64,000 nt of DNA from contig JAVYIN010000007.1 of assembly GCA_035968315.1 (NCBI GenBank), positions 342,996 to 406,995 of the forward strand, written 5' to 3'. Source of the DNA: Nitrospira sp. Lineage in GTDB: Bacteria > Nitrospirota > Nitrospiria > Nitrospirales > Nitrospiraceae. The notes under the pieces are model-generated. The model was not told where the DNA came from and did not search any database. It saw only the letters and a program-made list of their open reading frames with translations. The translations under genes and the position numbers were made by a program. Below, in pieces: positions 27,134 to 36,157 of the stretch (the first letter of the stretch is position 1; each line of letters starts with the position of its first letter).

Positions 27134-27163
27134 ATCATAAAAGAAAGGCAGGGCGTGGGTCAA
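27134..27163 (-). promoter_or_regulatory. Sigma-70 promoter of the hlyD-tolC-ABC operon
   Basis: On the minus strand TTGACC (27163-27158) and TATGAT (27139-27134) are separated by 18 bp, about 45 bp before the GTG start of the hlyD-family gene. Confidence 0.55.
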
Positions 27164-27302
27164 TTTGAAGTGGTGAAATAACAAGCGGACAGAGCGGCTC
27201 CGGCGTCACCTTGACCCATGGGGAGAGAATCGCTAAGGTGGCGCGTGGGGTGGAAACACACGGAATGGCGGTTAATTGGGAGCGAACAAGGGTGGTGCTT
27301 TC

Positions 27303-27884
27303 ATGAGTGGAACAGGACAATCGTCTCGCCGGACGGCGCCGCGCGCGAAGCGGGGGAATCGGCCGGTGATCGGTATTTTAGGGGGCAGCAAGTCGGACTT
27401 TCCCATCTTGGAAAAAGCCGGGGCGCTGCTGTCCGATCTGGATATCCCCTATGAATTGTTGGTGGTGTCGGCCCATCGGACCCCTGACCGGCTCTTTGAA
27501 TATGCGGAAACGGCTCCGGGCAGGGGCATTGAAGTGATTATCGCCGGGGCTGGAGGGGCGGCGCATTTGCCCGGCATGCTGGCCTCCAAGACACACTTGC
27601 CGATTATCGGCGTGCCCATTCCGACGGAAAATCTTCGGGGGCTCGACTCGCTTCTGTCCATCGTGCAAATGCCGAAGGGGATTCCGGTTGCCACCGTCGC
27701 CATCGGCGGGGCGGAAAATGCCGGATTATTGGCGGCGCAAATTCTTGGGGGGCGGTATCCCTGGATTGCCGAGCGGGTGAAGGCCTTTCGCAAGGCGCAA
27801 ACGGAAAGCGTGTTGAACTCTCCGGAAGCGCAAGGGCGGAGTGTCGGCAATCTTCAGGCAGATGGGATGAGCCAGTCGTCGTGA
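27303..27884 (+). CDS. purE: N5-carboxyaminoimidazole ribonucleotide mutase
   Basis: A 193-residue class I PurE that moves the carboxyl group of N5-CAIR to give CAIR in purine synthesis. The active-site text is GGSKSDFPI near residue 30 and SAHRTPDR near residue 60; the closing [14 protein letters not shown] is also typical. The start ATG 27303 has AAGGGTGG upstream; about 20 basic N-terminal residues precede the family core. It overlaps purK by 4 bp (GTGA). Confidence 0.95.
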   Translation: MSGTGQSSRRTAPRAKRGNRPVIGILGGSKSDFPILEKAGALLSDLDIPYELLVVSAHRTPDRLFEYAETAPGRGIEVIIAGAGGAAHLPGMLASKTHLPIIGVPIPTENLRGLDSLLSIVQMPKGIPVATVAIGGAENAGLLAAQILGGRYPWIAERVKAFRKAQTESVLNSPEAQGRSVGNLQADGMSQSS

Positions 27885-29041
27885 CCGGCGCGCCGCTCTA
27901 TCCCGGAGCCACCCTGGGCGTGCTCGGTGGCGGGCAGCTTGGCGCCATGTTTGCGGCGGCGGCTCTGCGCCTGGGCTACCGGGTGGCGGTCTGGGATCCT
28001 GATTCCGATGCGCCCGCGCATCGCGCCGCCTATCGCTCCTTTACCACGTCTTTCGCCGATCCTGCCACGGCTCGCGAGTTCAGCCAGTCGGTCAGCGCGG
28101 TGACGCTGGAATGGGAAAATGTTCCGGCGGCCCTCTGCGATCAGCTGGCGGAGACCCTTCCTGTGCGGCCATCCGGTGCGGTTCTGCGGGTGATTCAAGA
28201 CCGGATCGAACAAAAGCAATTTCTTCGGGCTCAGGGATTTCCCGTGCCTTCGTTCCGGATGGTTCAGGCGCCGCACGAGCTTGCTGGTGCGGTGGCCGAA
28301 CTGGGGGGCGCGGTCATCTGCAAGACGGCCACCTCCGGATATGACGGCAAGGGCCAATGGGCGATCAGGCATGCGTCTGATGTGGTGGCTGTCGAGCAGG
28401 CGCTCACCAGCATGGTACCTCGTGGCGCACGGTGGATTGTCGAGTCGATGGTGGATTTTGCGCGGGAGCTGTCCGTCCTTGTTGTGCGGGGGCAGGACGG
28501 TGACCAGCGCGTCTATCCTGTCGTGGAGAACCGGCATGAGGGCGGAATCTTGCGGATGTCGGTCGTGCCGGCCGGAATCTCGGAGGTCCTGTCACAACAG
28601 GCCGCCGATCTGGTGATGCAGGCGGTGCGTGCGCTGAATGGGGTCGGTGTGTTTTGCGTAGAGCTGTTTCACGCCCGGAATGGCGCGCTTCTCATTAACG
28701 AAATTGCCCCTCGTCCGCATAACTCCGGGCACTACACCCTTGATGCCTGCTCTGTATCGCAATTTGAGCAACAGGTCCGTGCGCTCTGCGGGTTGCCGCT
28801 CGGGGAGGTTCGGCTCTTGAGCCCGGCGGCCATGGTGAATGTAATCGGCCAGGACCTGGAGGCCGTGACGAGCCGTGAGGGCTGTCACGATCTCCTGGCC
28901 ACTCCGGGCGCGGTGCTGCACCTCTATGGGAAGCGGGTGGCCAGGGCTGGCCGGAAAATGGGCCATGTGACCTTTCTGGCAGAGGAGTCGGAACAGGCGG
29001 CGACACGGGCAAGCCGGTTCGAGAAGCTCCTTCGTGTTTAG
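27881..29041 (+). CDS. purK: N5-carboxyaminoimidazole ribonucleotide synthase
   Basis: A 386-residue ATP-grasp enzyme making N5-CAIR from AIR, bicarbonate and ATP, the step before PurE. Visible are [18 protein letters not shown] at the N-terminus, [13 protein letters not shown] in the ATP-grasp part and [14 protein letters not shown] in the catalytic core. Start is GTG 27881 within the purE stop. It overlaps the convergent rhomboid gene by 4 bp. Confidence 0.95.
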   Translation: MTGAPLYPGATLGVLGGGQLGAMFAAAALRLGYRVAVWDPDSDAPAHRAAYRSFTTSFADPATAREFSQSVSAVTLEWENVPAALCDQLAETLPVRPSGAVLRVIQDRIEQKQFLRAQGFPVPSFRMVQAPHELAGAVAELGGAVICKTATSGYDGKGQWAIRHASDVVAVEQALTSMVPRGARWIVESMVDFARELSVLVVRGQDGDQRVYPVVENRHEGGILRMSVVPAGISEVLSQQAADLVMQAVRALNGVGVFCVELFHARNGALLINEIAPRPHNSGHYTLDACSVSQFEQQVRALCGLPLGEVRLLSPAAMVNVIGQDLEAVTSREGCHDLLATPGAVLHLYGKRVARAGRKMGHVTFLAEESEQAATRASRFEKLLRV

Positions 29042-29748
29042 CGATCCCACCGATGGGGACGGCTCTGCGAGAACAGCGGGACCTCTCGTCGTTTGAAGAG
29101 GCTGATCAGCGCCATCCCCGCGACAAATCCTCCGATGTGGGCGAAGAACGCGATGCCTCCTCCCTTCGTCCCAAGGCTCATCCCGCCGCTCAAGAGCTGG
29201 CCAAGAAACCAGACGCCCAGGACCACGACCGCCGGCACATAGGCGGTTCGAAGGAACGGGGGTGGGATGAGAATCAGCACCTGCGCGCGCGGGAAGACCA
29301 ACAGATATGCGCCTAGAATAGCCGAGATGGCGCCACTGGCCCCCACCATCGGGATTTGGGATGAGGGATCGGTCAGGGCATGGCTCACGGCGGCCAGAAC
29401 TCCGCAGACGACATAGAACACGACAAAGCGGACATGGCCCATGATGTCTTCGATATTATTGCCGAAGATCCAGAGGTAGAGCATGTTTCCGAACAGATGC
29501 ATCCAGCTGCCATGGAGAAACATGCTGGTGAGCAGCGTCAGCAAGCCGGGAAGGGCCGCCATATCGCCGGGCAGCGTGGCCTGTCCGAAGACAACGGCGG
29601 GAATGGCGCCGTACTGAAAGACGAAGGCTTCATCGCCGTGGGATGGGAGAGACGCTTGATACAGGAATACCAGCACGCAGGCGGCGATGATCGACATGGT
29701 GACGAAAGGAGTGCGCTCCGTAGGATTGTCGTCGTGCAGCGGGAGCAT
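29038..29748 (-). CDS. Rhomboid-family intramembrane serine protease
   Basis: A 236-residue inner-membrane protease with about six membrane helices. The catalytic serine is in GASGAISAILGAYL and the catalytic histidine in HIGGFVAGM; the WMHLFGNMLYLW helix carries the family's His/Asn region. Rhomboids cut single-pass membrane proteins. It lies 9 bp after the DHH phosphoesterase gene, on the same strand. Confidence 0.92.
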   Translation of the reverse strand: MLPLHDDNPTERTPFVTMSIIAACVLVFLYQASLPSHGDEAFVFQYGAIPAVVFGQATLPGDMAALPGLLTLLTSMFLHGSWMHLFGNMLYLWIFGNNIEDIMGHVRFVVFYVVCGVLAAVSHALTDPSSQIPMVGASGAISAILGAYLLVFPRAQVLILIPPPFLRTAYVPAVVVLGVWFLGQLLSGGMSLGTKGGGIAFFAHIGGFVAGMALISLFKRREVPLFSQSRPHRWDR

Positions 29749-29757
29749 GGAGCTGGT

Positions 29758-30648
29758 CTATGGTGAACGGCGGCGATCGAGCACGGGTCTGGGCAAGACG
29801 GGATTGGCCGGCAGAGACCCGTCGGCGTTGAGGGGAACCGAAAAACCGGCGGCATGGGTATGGCCGCCGCCGCCGAACGAGGCTGCGATCGTCCCCACAT
29901 CGGTCCCGTCTTCGCGGGAGCGCATGCTGAAGTAGCGGCGTCCGTCCCGGTCGTGCCAGATGAGGCAAAAGGGGTGGTGCGGTGACAACCGCTCGCCGAC
30001 CTGGGTGGTCAGAATGGCGCTCTGGACCGCGGGAATGACGGCGCCTTGGAATTCCACCATCACGGCCTGGGCCGCCAATTTCCCCACGAGTTCTTGCTCG
30101 TAGCGAAGAATCGCCCGCCCTTCCTGTTCAAGGTCCGATTGGGTGAATCCATTCCATCGTTCGAAGTCGAACGGGTAGGACGCAATCGCGGCGTTGATCT
30201 CACGGCTGCCGGGCAGGGCCCAATTCCATAAATCCTTATCCTGGATGTATTGCAGCAACCAGGGAGCCGATGAGCCGTGGGCCCATTCCCATCCCAGCAC
30301 CGCGCCGGACTTCTTGAGGTCGAAATAGGCGTACGGCAGGCCGGCCAAGGCTTTTTCAGCCGTGATGTGATGGTCCAAGATGATGAGGTCCTTGGCCTCG
30401 GCCGCCATCGTTTCAAGGATGGGCCGGGAATAGCTGAAGTCAACGATGACGACGTGTTCGTCTTTTAGATCGTCAGGGGGAGGATTCCCGTGTTTGACGG
30501 GAATGAATTTCGCGCCGGGATATTGTTTCCAAATCGCCCAGGCGGCGCCGAATCCATCGGCGCATTCGGCGTGATAGAGCACCCTGCTCGGAGGACTGCT
30601 GAATTGACGGGTCTGGGGCGAATCACTCATGGACGTGGGAGCCACCAT
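29758..30648 (-). CDS. DHH/DHHA1-family phosphoesterase
   Basis: A 296-residue cytosolic phosphoesterase of the DHH superfamily (nanoRNase, cyclic dinucleotide phosphodiesterase and related). Metal-site motifs are HAECADGFGAAW, DFSYSRP, and LDHHITAEK; the DHHA1 lobe ends GGGGHTHAAGF, the substrate-binding motif. Its compact size without CBS or membrane parts resembles NrnA-like or oligoribonuclease-like members, but the Cys/Ala spacing also fits a group with unknown substrate. Two in-frame ATGs (30648, 30630) are possible starts. Confidence 0.88.
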   Translation of the reverse strand: MVAPTSMSDSPQTRQFSSPPSRVLYHAECADGFGAAWAIWKQYPGAKFIPVKHGNPPPDDLKDEHVVIVDFSYSRPILETMAAEAKDLIILDHHITAEKALAGLPYAYFDLKKSGAVLGWEWAHGSSAPWLLQYIQDKDLWNWALPGSREINAAIASYPFDFERWNGFTQSDLEQEGRAILRYEQELVGKLAAQAVMVEFQGAVIPAVQSAILTTQVGERLSPHHPFCLIWHDRDGRRYFSMRSREDGTDVGTIAASFGGGGHTHAAGFSVPLNADGSLPANPVLPRPVLDRRRSP

Positions 30649-30678
30649 ACCATGCTCAGGCCTCAGACTAAAGGGGCG

Positions 30679-31734
30679 CTAGAGACTATTCAGATGGTCG
30701 ATCAGCTGCCGCAGCCGTCCCGCGCTGCGGCGATTGAAGGGGAAGACCAGCCGCGGCAGTGTGGCCAGGGTTGGCTCATCGAGTTCCTCCTCCAGCGCGC
30801 CGCGCAATTCAAAGCGTCCGTCGATGAGGAGATCGGCGAACTGGCCTTGAATGTGATCGAGTTGCTCCGCGGAGATCGGTGACGTCAGCCGCATGGCCAG
30901 TTGGCGGCCGACGAAGCGAATCGAATGGTAGCGCCGATAGAAGGCCTGGATTTCTTCGACCGCCGCGTCCGCCGAGTCCACGATCTTGAAGAGACTGAGA
31001 TCTTCTCCGTTGATCAATTTTCGTTTCAAGAGTTGCTTGACGATGAAACCTGACCAGTCATCCCAATAGTCGCAGCCGGGCGCTTGCAGGCAGACGATCG
31101 GTTGCGGATCGCTCTTGCCGGTCTGCGCGAGGGTGAGGATTTCAAATCCTTCATCGTGGGTGCCGAAGCCGCCGGGAAAGAGGGCGATGGCGTTGGCTTC
31201 TTTCTGGAACATCAGCTTGCGAGTGAAAAAGTATTTGAAGGTAATCAATTTGGGATCGTTGGCGATCGTGGCGTTCGCCCCCTGTTCGAACGGCAGCATG
31301 ATGTTCACGCCGAAGCTATTTTCCCGCCCGGCGCCTTCCTGCGAGGCCCGCATGATGCCGTCGGCGCCTCCGGTAATGACCATGTAGCCGGCTGTTACGA
31401 CCTGCTCGGCGAACTGATGGGCCAAGCGATAGTTGGGATCGTCCGAGGGCGTGCGGGCTGAGCCGAAGATGCTGACTTTCCGCCGGTCGCGATAGTTGTG
31501 GAAGACGCCAAACGCATGGCGGAGTTCCTTGACGGCCCGGTTGACGATCTTGAGATCCAAGAGGTCGAGATGGGCGTCATGGAGCCGCAGGAAGCCGCTC
31601 AGGAGCTCTTTCATAATGGCGGCCTGGAGATCGTCGTCCGGTCCCTCCAGCAGCGCGCGAATCTGCGCCAGAATATCTTCGTTGGAGAGCATCGGCCGTT
31701 GGCGGTGTTGCGGGGGTTGGGTCGGAGTATCCAT
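30679..31734 (-). CDS. LOG-family protein (lysine-decarboxylase-like nucleotide hydrolase fold)
   Basis: A 351-residue protein with a Rossmann-like LOG domain at about 85-260. The hallmark PGGFGTHDEGFE motif and the glycine-rich TGGADGIMRASQEGAG are intact. Members hydrolyse cytokinin or other nucleoside monophosphates; longer ones like this have extra N- and C-terminal helices of unknown role (the TIGR00730 and PpnN-like branches). The start ATG 31734 has AAAGG 8 nt upstream; the GTG at 31743 does not. Confidence 0.88.
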   Translation of the reverse strand: MDTPTQPPQHRQRPMLSNEDILAQIRALLEGPDDDLQAAIMKELLSGFLRLHDAHLDLLDLKIVNRAVKELRHAFGVFHNYRDRRKVSIFGSARTPSDDPNYRLAHQFAEQVVTAGYMVITGGADGIMRASQEGAGRENSFGVNIMLPFEQGANATIANDPKLITFKYFFTRKLMFQKEANAIALFPGGFGTHDEGFEILTLAQTGKSDPQPIVCLQAPGCDYWDDWSGFIVKQLLKRKLINGEDLSLFKIVDSADAAVEEIQAFYRRYHSIRFVGRQLAMRLTSPISAEQLDHIQGQFADLLIDGRFELRGALEEELDEPTLATLPRLVFPFNRRSAGRLRQLIDHLNSL

Positions 31735-31854
31735 CGTCTGCACCTTTAGTGAGTCGGAGGAATTCCACGTGAGAAAAAATTCTACCAGTGGACCGGCCGG
31801 CGGTCAAAGAAGATCGCAAGACTTGCTACGACGGAAATGGCGGCGTGGAACGTG

Positions 31855-32622
31855 TTAGGACAGATCGGCCGATTTGGGCGAGTTTTTCAGCACCCAGGCT
31901 TTGATGCGAGACTGGTCTTCAGGGGAGAGATTGGTGAACTGGATATCCACGCTGGGGATAGTGGATGCCGCCCGCTTGCCGGGACCGGCGGTCTCACTGT
32001 CATCGAGAATGGTGCCGGTGATCGTCAGGGGGGCCGGGAGTTCGGGCAGTGAGAAGCTCACGAGGACCGTGGTTCCCGGCAAGAGCAGTGTTGGGGACTG
32101 GACCATGGCGCCCACATGGCTGAGCTGCACGATGATGGCCTGATGTTGGGCGCCCGGCGCGTCTCCCTCCAGCACGCTGACGGTAGCCGGCACCCGGGTA
32201 TGGCAGCGTTTGGGGGAGAGGATCAGGTCGCGTGCCGTCAGGACTCCGACGGGCTGTTCTTGTTTGGTCACGATCAAAATAGGCGATCCGGACGACATCA
32301 TCAAGGTCGAGGCGTCATCGGCTAGGCAGTCGTATTCGATAAACTGAACAGGCCGTGACATGATGGCGCGCACTTCAATGTCGTCGGGGTGGAGGCCCTG
32401 GGCGACCACTTTCTTGACGATATCGGCCGGGGTCATCAGTCCGAAATGCGTGTCCGTGTCTTTTACCAGCAGGCAGGGCATGTGTTCCTGCTCAAGCAGC
32501 GACGCGGCCTCGGTGACTGTGATATCACCGGGAATTTGCACGACACCTGGAGTCATCATATGGGCTACCAAGGTTAATAAGGGGTTCGGTGTTTTGGTAT
32601 GTTGATCGTCCTGATTCGTCAT
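31855..32622 (-). CDS. CBS-pair and PilZ domain protein
   Basis: A 255-residue regulator. Two CBS repeats (about 20-75 and 85-135: MMTPGVVQIPGDITVTEAAS and IMSRPVQFIEYDCLADDAST) form an adenine-nucleotide-sensing pair. A PilZ domain follows with RCHTR and QLSHVG; the usual Asp of DxSxxG is Gln, so cyclic-di-GMP binding may be weaker. No output domain is attached. It may combine energy state and cyclic-di-GMP (inference). Neighbours give no target. Confidence 0.85.
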   Translation of the reverse strand: MTNQDDQHTKTPNPLLTLVAHMMTPGVVQIPGDITVTEAASLLEQEHMPCLLVKDTDTHFGLMTPADIVKKVVAQGLHPDDIEVRAIMSRPVQFIEYDCLADDASTLMMSSGSPILIVTKQEQPVGVLTARDLILSPKRCHTRVPATVSVLEGDAPGAQHQAIIVQLSHVGAMVQSPTLLLPGTTVLVSFSLPELPAPLTITGTILDDSETAGPGKRAASTIPSVDIQFTNLSPEDQSRIKAWVLKNSPKSADLS

Positions 32623-32798
32623 CGCTCAGCCAGGTCCTTGTCGTTCACCATCAGCAGTCCCAACCGTCGCGATGTAGGGCAAGTATAGCAGACGATTCCG
32701 GGAGTTCCTGCCACGCTTAACACCTTGTCATTGCAGCGTTTCTAGGCATACACTAGGTTTCAATTTTGTCAAGGGACAAGAGTGAGGAAAGGGGCCCC

Positions 32799-34283
32799 GT
32801 GAATTCCCTGCGCGATGAATATCAACGACGTGTCGATCAGGTTCCCGTGCAGGGGCTGGGACTCTCCGTCGATGTGTATTCCCCAGACGTCGTTAGCTTG
32901 CTCGCCTCCCTCAGGTGCCGTCAAGTCATTCCTGCTTATCTGGAAGTGTTCCACGCGGCATCCACCGCCTTGGCCGCAGTCCGGAGCCAGACAGAGATTT
33001 CCCTCACGTATCATGGCGAAGGGTTATGGGTGACTCAGCCGGGAGCAGAGCGGGATCGGCTGTTTCTGCAGGAGGCCTGTGCGGTGGCCGGCCAGCTGGA
33101 GATCCTTCAGAGTGCCTGGTCAAACCATGAATGCGCCACGAAACACATGGCAGGGTATTCGTTCGGCACCTATCTCCCGCCGCTCTATACGGCGGCGAGC
33201 GCGGCGGTGGTGGCGAGGAATATACGGGCGGTGCAGGCGATCTTCGATCGGGAGTGCCGGTTGCCTGGCGGGCAATCGCCGTTGTTCCTGTTGGAACTGC
33301 CGCCGCTCACCTATTTTGTGGCGGGCACCCTGTCGATCCCGGAGTTTTTCCGCCACGTCACCGAACAGGCGGCTTGCGGACTGGTGCTGGATATCGGGCA
33401 TCTTTGGACGGTCTATCGGTATACACGGGCGTGGCAGCGTCTGTCGCTGACGGCATTTCTCGTTCGATTCTTGGCGGAGTTTCCGCTGGAGCGCGTCGTC
33501 GAGATTCACGTGGCAGGGCTGTCGGTGCATGAGTCGATGACGGTGAGCCCCCTGCGGCCGCTGGCCGAACAGGATCAGGGATTGCCGTTGTGGACCGACG
33601 CCCATGCCGCGCCGATTCCCCCGGTGCTGTTCGAGATGTTGGATCGCATTCTGACGGATTCGCGGTTGAGGCACCTCAAGGGGCTGGCGCTGGAAGTCGA
33701 TACCAAGCCGATCGAGCTGATCGTCGAGGAATTTGAATCGTTCACCCGCCGGTATGGGACCGTCTTCCCGATCACGGCGCAGGCCGACGTCTGTGCCGAT
33801 GCGAACCGGCCAGTGCGGGCCAATCGCGTGACGGAGGTCTGGTCGGATGCGGAGGAAGAAGGTGTGCGCCGGGCGTATGAGGCCTATGCGCGCGTCGTCT
33901 CGGGCCAGGCGGCTCCGGCGGGGCCGGACTGGACCTCACCGGCTGCCTGTTCCGATGGACTGACGTGGTATCAATCGAGTTATCTGCCCTATGAGATTGT
34001 GCAGTGGGGCGGCGAGATCGAGGCCATGTTTCCCGGAACCTGCCGTGAGTTGGCGGCACGGGCCGTGCCGCTCAAGACCTTCGTCGCCTTTTGGTTTCGG
34101 GAACCGCGTCCCGTGACGACGTCGTACGATTTCTTCGAGATCAAGATCGACCGGTTTCTGGAATTTGTGCGGGAGGTTGCTCCGGACGTCGAGACCATGG
34201 CGCAACGTGAAGCGAACGAGTTGCGCGAGGCCTACCGGTCGGCCAATGAAGCCCCCGCATCGGTTGAGAGCCATCAGCCATGA
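32799..34283 (+). CDS. MNIO (DUF692)-family-like TIM-barrel protein with C-terminal extension
   Basis: A 494-residue protein whose first 300 residues follow the DUF692/MNIO pattern, multinuclear iron oxidases that modify peptides (MbnB, TglH, BufB). Equivalents of the metal ligands are visible: His72 (YHGEGL), His110 (WSNHEC), Glu166 (LLELPP), Asp198/His201 (LVLDIGH), His237 (EIHVAG), Asp267/His269 (TDAHA) and Glu299 (LEVD). Residues 310-494 are extra, mostly helical. No peptide substrate or partner (TglI, BufC, MbnC) gene is beside it. I chose GTG 32799 (GGAAAGGGG upstream); TTG 32766 is possible. It overlaps dus by 4 bp. Confidence 0.75.
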   Translation: MNSLRDEYQRRVDQVPVQGLGLSVDVYSPDVVSLLASLRCRQVIPAYLEVFHAASTALAAVRSQTEISLTYHGEGLWVTQPGAERDRLFLQEACAVAGQLEILQSAWSNHECATKHMAGYSFGTYLPPLYTAASAAVVARNIRAVQAIFDRECRLPGGQSPLFLLELPPLTYFVAGTLSIPEFFRHVTEQAACGLVLDIGHLWTVYRYTRAWQRLSLTAFLVRFLAEFPLERVVEIHVAGLSVHESMTVSPLRPLAEQDQGLPLWTDAHAAPIPPVLFEMLDRILTDSRLRHLKGLALEVDTKPIELIVEEFESFTRRYGTVFPITAQADVCADANRPVRANRVTEVWSDAEEEGVRRAYEAYARVVSGQAAPAGPDWTSPAACSDGLTWYQSSYLPYEIVQWGGEIEAMFPGTCRELAARAVPLKTFVAFWFREPRPVTTSYDFFEIKIDRFLEFVREVAPDVETMAQREANELREAYRSANEAPASVESHQP

Positions 34284-35464
34284 GTTTTTGGACGACATTG
34301 CCCCGGCCGATCATCGGCTTGTCACCCATGGACGGGGTGACGGACGCCACCTTTCGGCGTGTCATCGCGCAGCAGGGGAAGCCTGATGTCACGATGACGG
34401 AGTTCACCCATGTCCATGACATCTGCCGTGGTCCGGAATTTCTGCTGAGCACGCTGATCTACAGTGACATCGAACGGCCGATCGTGGCGCAACTCTACGG
34501 CAAGGATCCCGCCCTGTTCTATCAAGCCGCTCATGCGGCCTGCGAGCTGGGGTTTGACGGGATCGATATCAACATGGGATGCCCGTCGAAAAGCGTGGCT
34601 TCATCCGGGTCTGGTGCGGGGCTCATTAAGACGCCGGAGGTGGCCCTGGCGATTCTTCGTGAGACGCGGCGGGGCATGGACGATTGGGCGAACGGGCAGA
34701 CGCTGGAGCAGGCCGGATTCAAATCTGCGAGGATCGCCGCCATCCGGGCGCTCAACGAACGCCGTCAAGGCTCCGTGCCTGTTCCGCGGCGGATGCTGCC
34801 GCTCTCGGTGAAAACGCGTCTGGGGTATGAGCGAGCCATTGTCGAACATTGGATTGCCGATCTCTTGGAGGTGCGACCGGCGGCCATTTCGCTGCATGGA
34901 CGGACGTTGCAACAGATGTATCGGGGAGAGGCCGACTGGTCGGCGATCGCCCAGGCCGCGCAACTGGTGAAAGGCACCGGCACGTTGTTGCTGGGGAACG
35001 GAGATATTCAGAGTCTGGATGAGACCGTGCAACGGGTGAGGTCCGCGCAGGTTGATGGAGTGCTCGTGGGCCGGGCGGTGCTGGGCGCGCCCTGGTTTTT
35101 CCGCGAGAAGGAACAGGCCCGGGCGCTGGCTCAAGCGGGCGATCCCGCCGGCCGGATCGAAGCGCCGGCCATCGTCCTCGATCAACGGTTCGGGTTGTTG
35201 CTCGACCACGCCAGGCAATATGAGGCGATCTGCGGCCCCGGGCAGTTTCACCGCATGCGGAAACATCTGGGGTGGTATTGCAAGGGGTTCGCGCATGCCG
35301 CCGCGTTGCGCGCCCGGATGTTCGGGGCCTCGTCCGTTGCCGATGTCGAACGGATTGTCGCCGACTACCGCGCCAATCAGGTGCTGGACCCCGCGCCCTC
35401 TTCCGGCCAGATCGATCCGGATCCGGACGATTCCGTGACGACGCTTGTGTCGCGATGCAGCTGA
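34280..35464 (+). CDS. dus: tRNA-dihydrouridine synthase
   Basis: A 394-residue FMN enzyme reducing uridine to dihydrouridine in the tRNA D-loop. The family text is LSPMDGVTDATFRR at the N-terminus, INMGCPSKSV with the active-site Cys near residue 99, SLHGRTLQQMYRGEADW and GVLVGRAVLGAPWF. An insertion at about 125-165 (GMDDWANGQTLEQAGFKSAR) makes it longer than DusB or DusC. Start ATG overlaps the preceding stop; the end overlaps maf by 10 bp. Confidence 0.93.
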   Translation: MSFWTTLPRPIIGLSPMDGVTDATFRRVIAQQGKPDVTMTEFTHVHDICRGPEFLLSTLIYSDIERPIVAQLYGKDPALFYQAAHAACELGFDGIDINMGCPSKSVASSGSGAGLIKTPEVALAILRETRRGMDDWANGQTLEQAGFKSARIAAIRALNERRQGSVPVPRRMLPLSVKTRLGYERAIVEHWIADLLEVRPAAISLHGRTLQQMYRGEADWSAIAQAAQLVKGTGTLLLGNGDIQSLDETVQRVRSAQVDGVLVGRAVLGAPWFFREKEQARALAQAGDPAGRIEAPAIVLDQRFGLLLDHARQYEAICGPGQFHRMRKHLGWYCKGFAHAAALRARMFGASSVADVERIVADYRANQVLDPAPSSGQIDPDPDDSVTTLVSRCS

Positions 35465-36090
35465 TTCTCGCCTCGACCTCGCCGCGCCGCCGTGAACTGC
35501 TGGCGCTGCTGGGGATTCCCTTTGAAAGTCACGCGCCTGCATTCGAGGAACAGCCGCTTCCAGGGCTCACGCCTCTTCAGCATGTCCGCCATTTTGCGCA
35601 GGAGAAGGCCCGTTCGATTGCCCGGCAGCATCCTGAGCATCTGGTAGTGGGGAGCGATACCGTCATTGAGTGCGATGGACAGATGATGGGGAAGCCCGTG
35701 GATCTGTCGGAGGCGCGAGGCATGTTGACCAAGCTGGCCGGGCGGGATCACCTGGTGCACACAGCGGTCGCGCTCTGTTGTGTGAACCGGTCGCTCGATC
35801 TGGTCGAGGTGGCCACGGCGACTGTGCGCATGAAGCGCGATGATGGAGCGTGTCTTGAGCGGTATGTGGCGACCGGCGAATCGCTCGGGAAAGCGGGCGC
35901 GTATTCCATCCAGGGCGAGGGCGGGGCGCTGGTGGAAGCCGTCCAGGGGGATTATCTTGGCGTGGTGGGGCTGCCGTTGCGGCTGGTCGCGACCTTGCTG
36001 GCTGGCGCAGGGCTCCCTGTTCCTGTCGATCTGGAGGCGCTCTATCGGGAGAAGCCCTATCCGAATTGGGCGCGGTTTGCGCACGATTGA
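35455..36090 (+). CDS. maf: Maf-family nucleoside triphosphate pyrophosphatase
   Basis: A 211-residue house-cleaning enzyme that hydrolyses dTTP/UTP or modified nucleotides. The core SPRRRELLALLGIPFE, VVGSDTVIECDGQ and GKAGAYSIQGEGG are intact. Start ATG 35455 lies inside the end of dus, so the two are translationally coupled. The stop overlaps the -35 of the next promoter. Confidence 0.95.
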   Translation: MQLILASTSPRRRELLALLGIPFESHAPAFEEQPLPGLTPLQHVRHFAQEKARSIARQHPEHLVVGSDTVIECDGQMMGKPVDLSEARGMLTKLAGRDHLVHTAVALCCVNRSLDLVEVATATVRMKRDDGACLERYVATGESLGKAGAYSIQGEGGALVEAVQGDYLGVVGLPLRLVATLLAGAGLPVPVDLEALYREKPYPNWARFAHD

Positions 36091-36115
36091 AAAGGGGGAA
36101 CGGTTTCCCTACAAT
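36087..36115 (+). promoter_or_regulatory. Sigma-70 promoter of the exported-protein gene
   Basis: TTGAAA (36087-36092) and TACAAT (36110-36115) with a 17-bp spacer, 43 bp before the ATG of the exported protein. The -35 overlaps the end of maf. Confidence 0.6.
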
Positions 36116-36157
36116 GCCGGAGTCTATTATTCTGTCTTCATCCTGAGGGAGGCGGTC

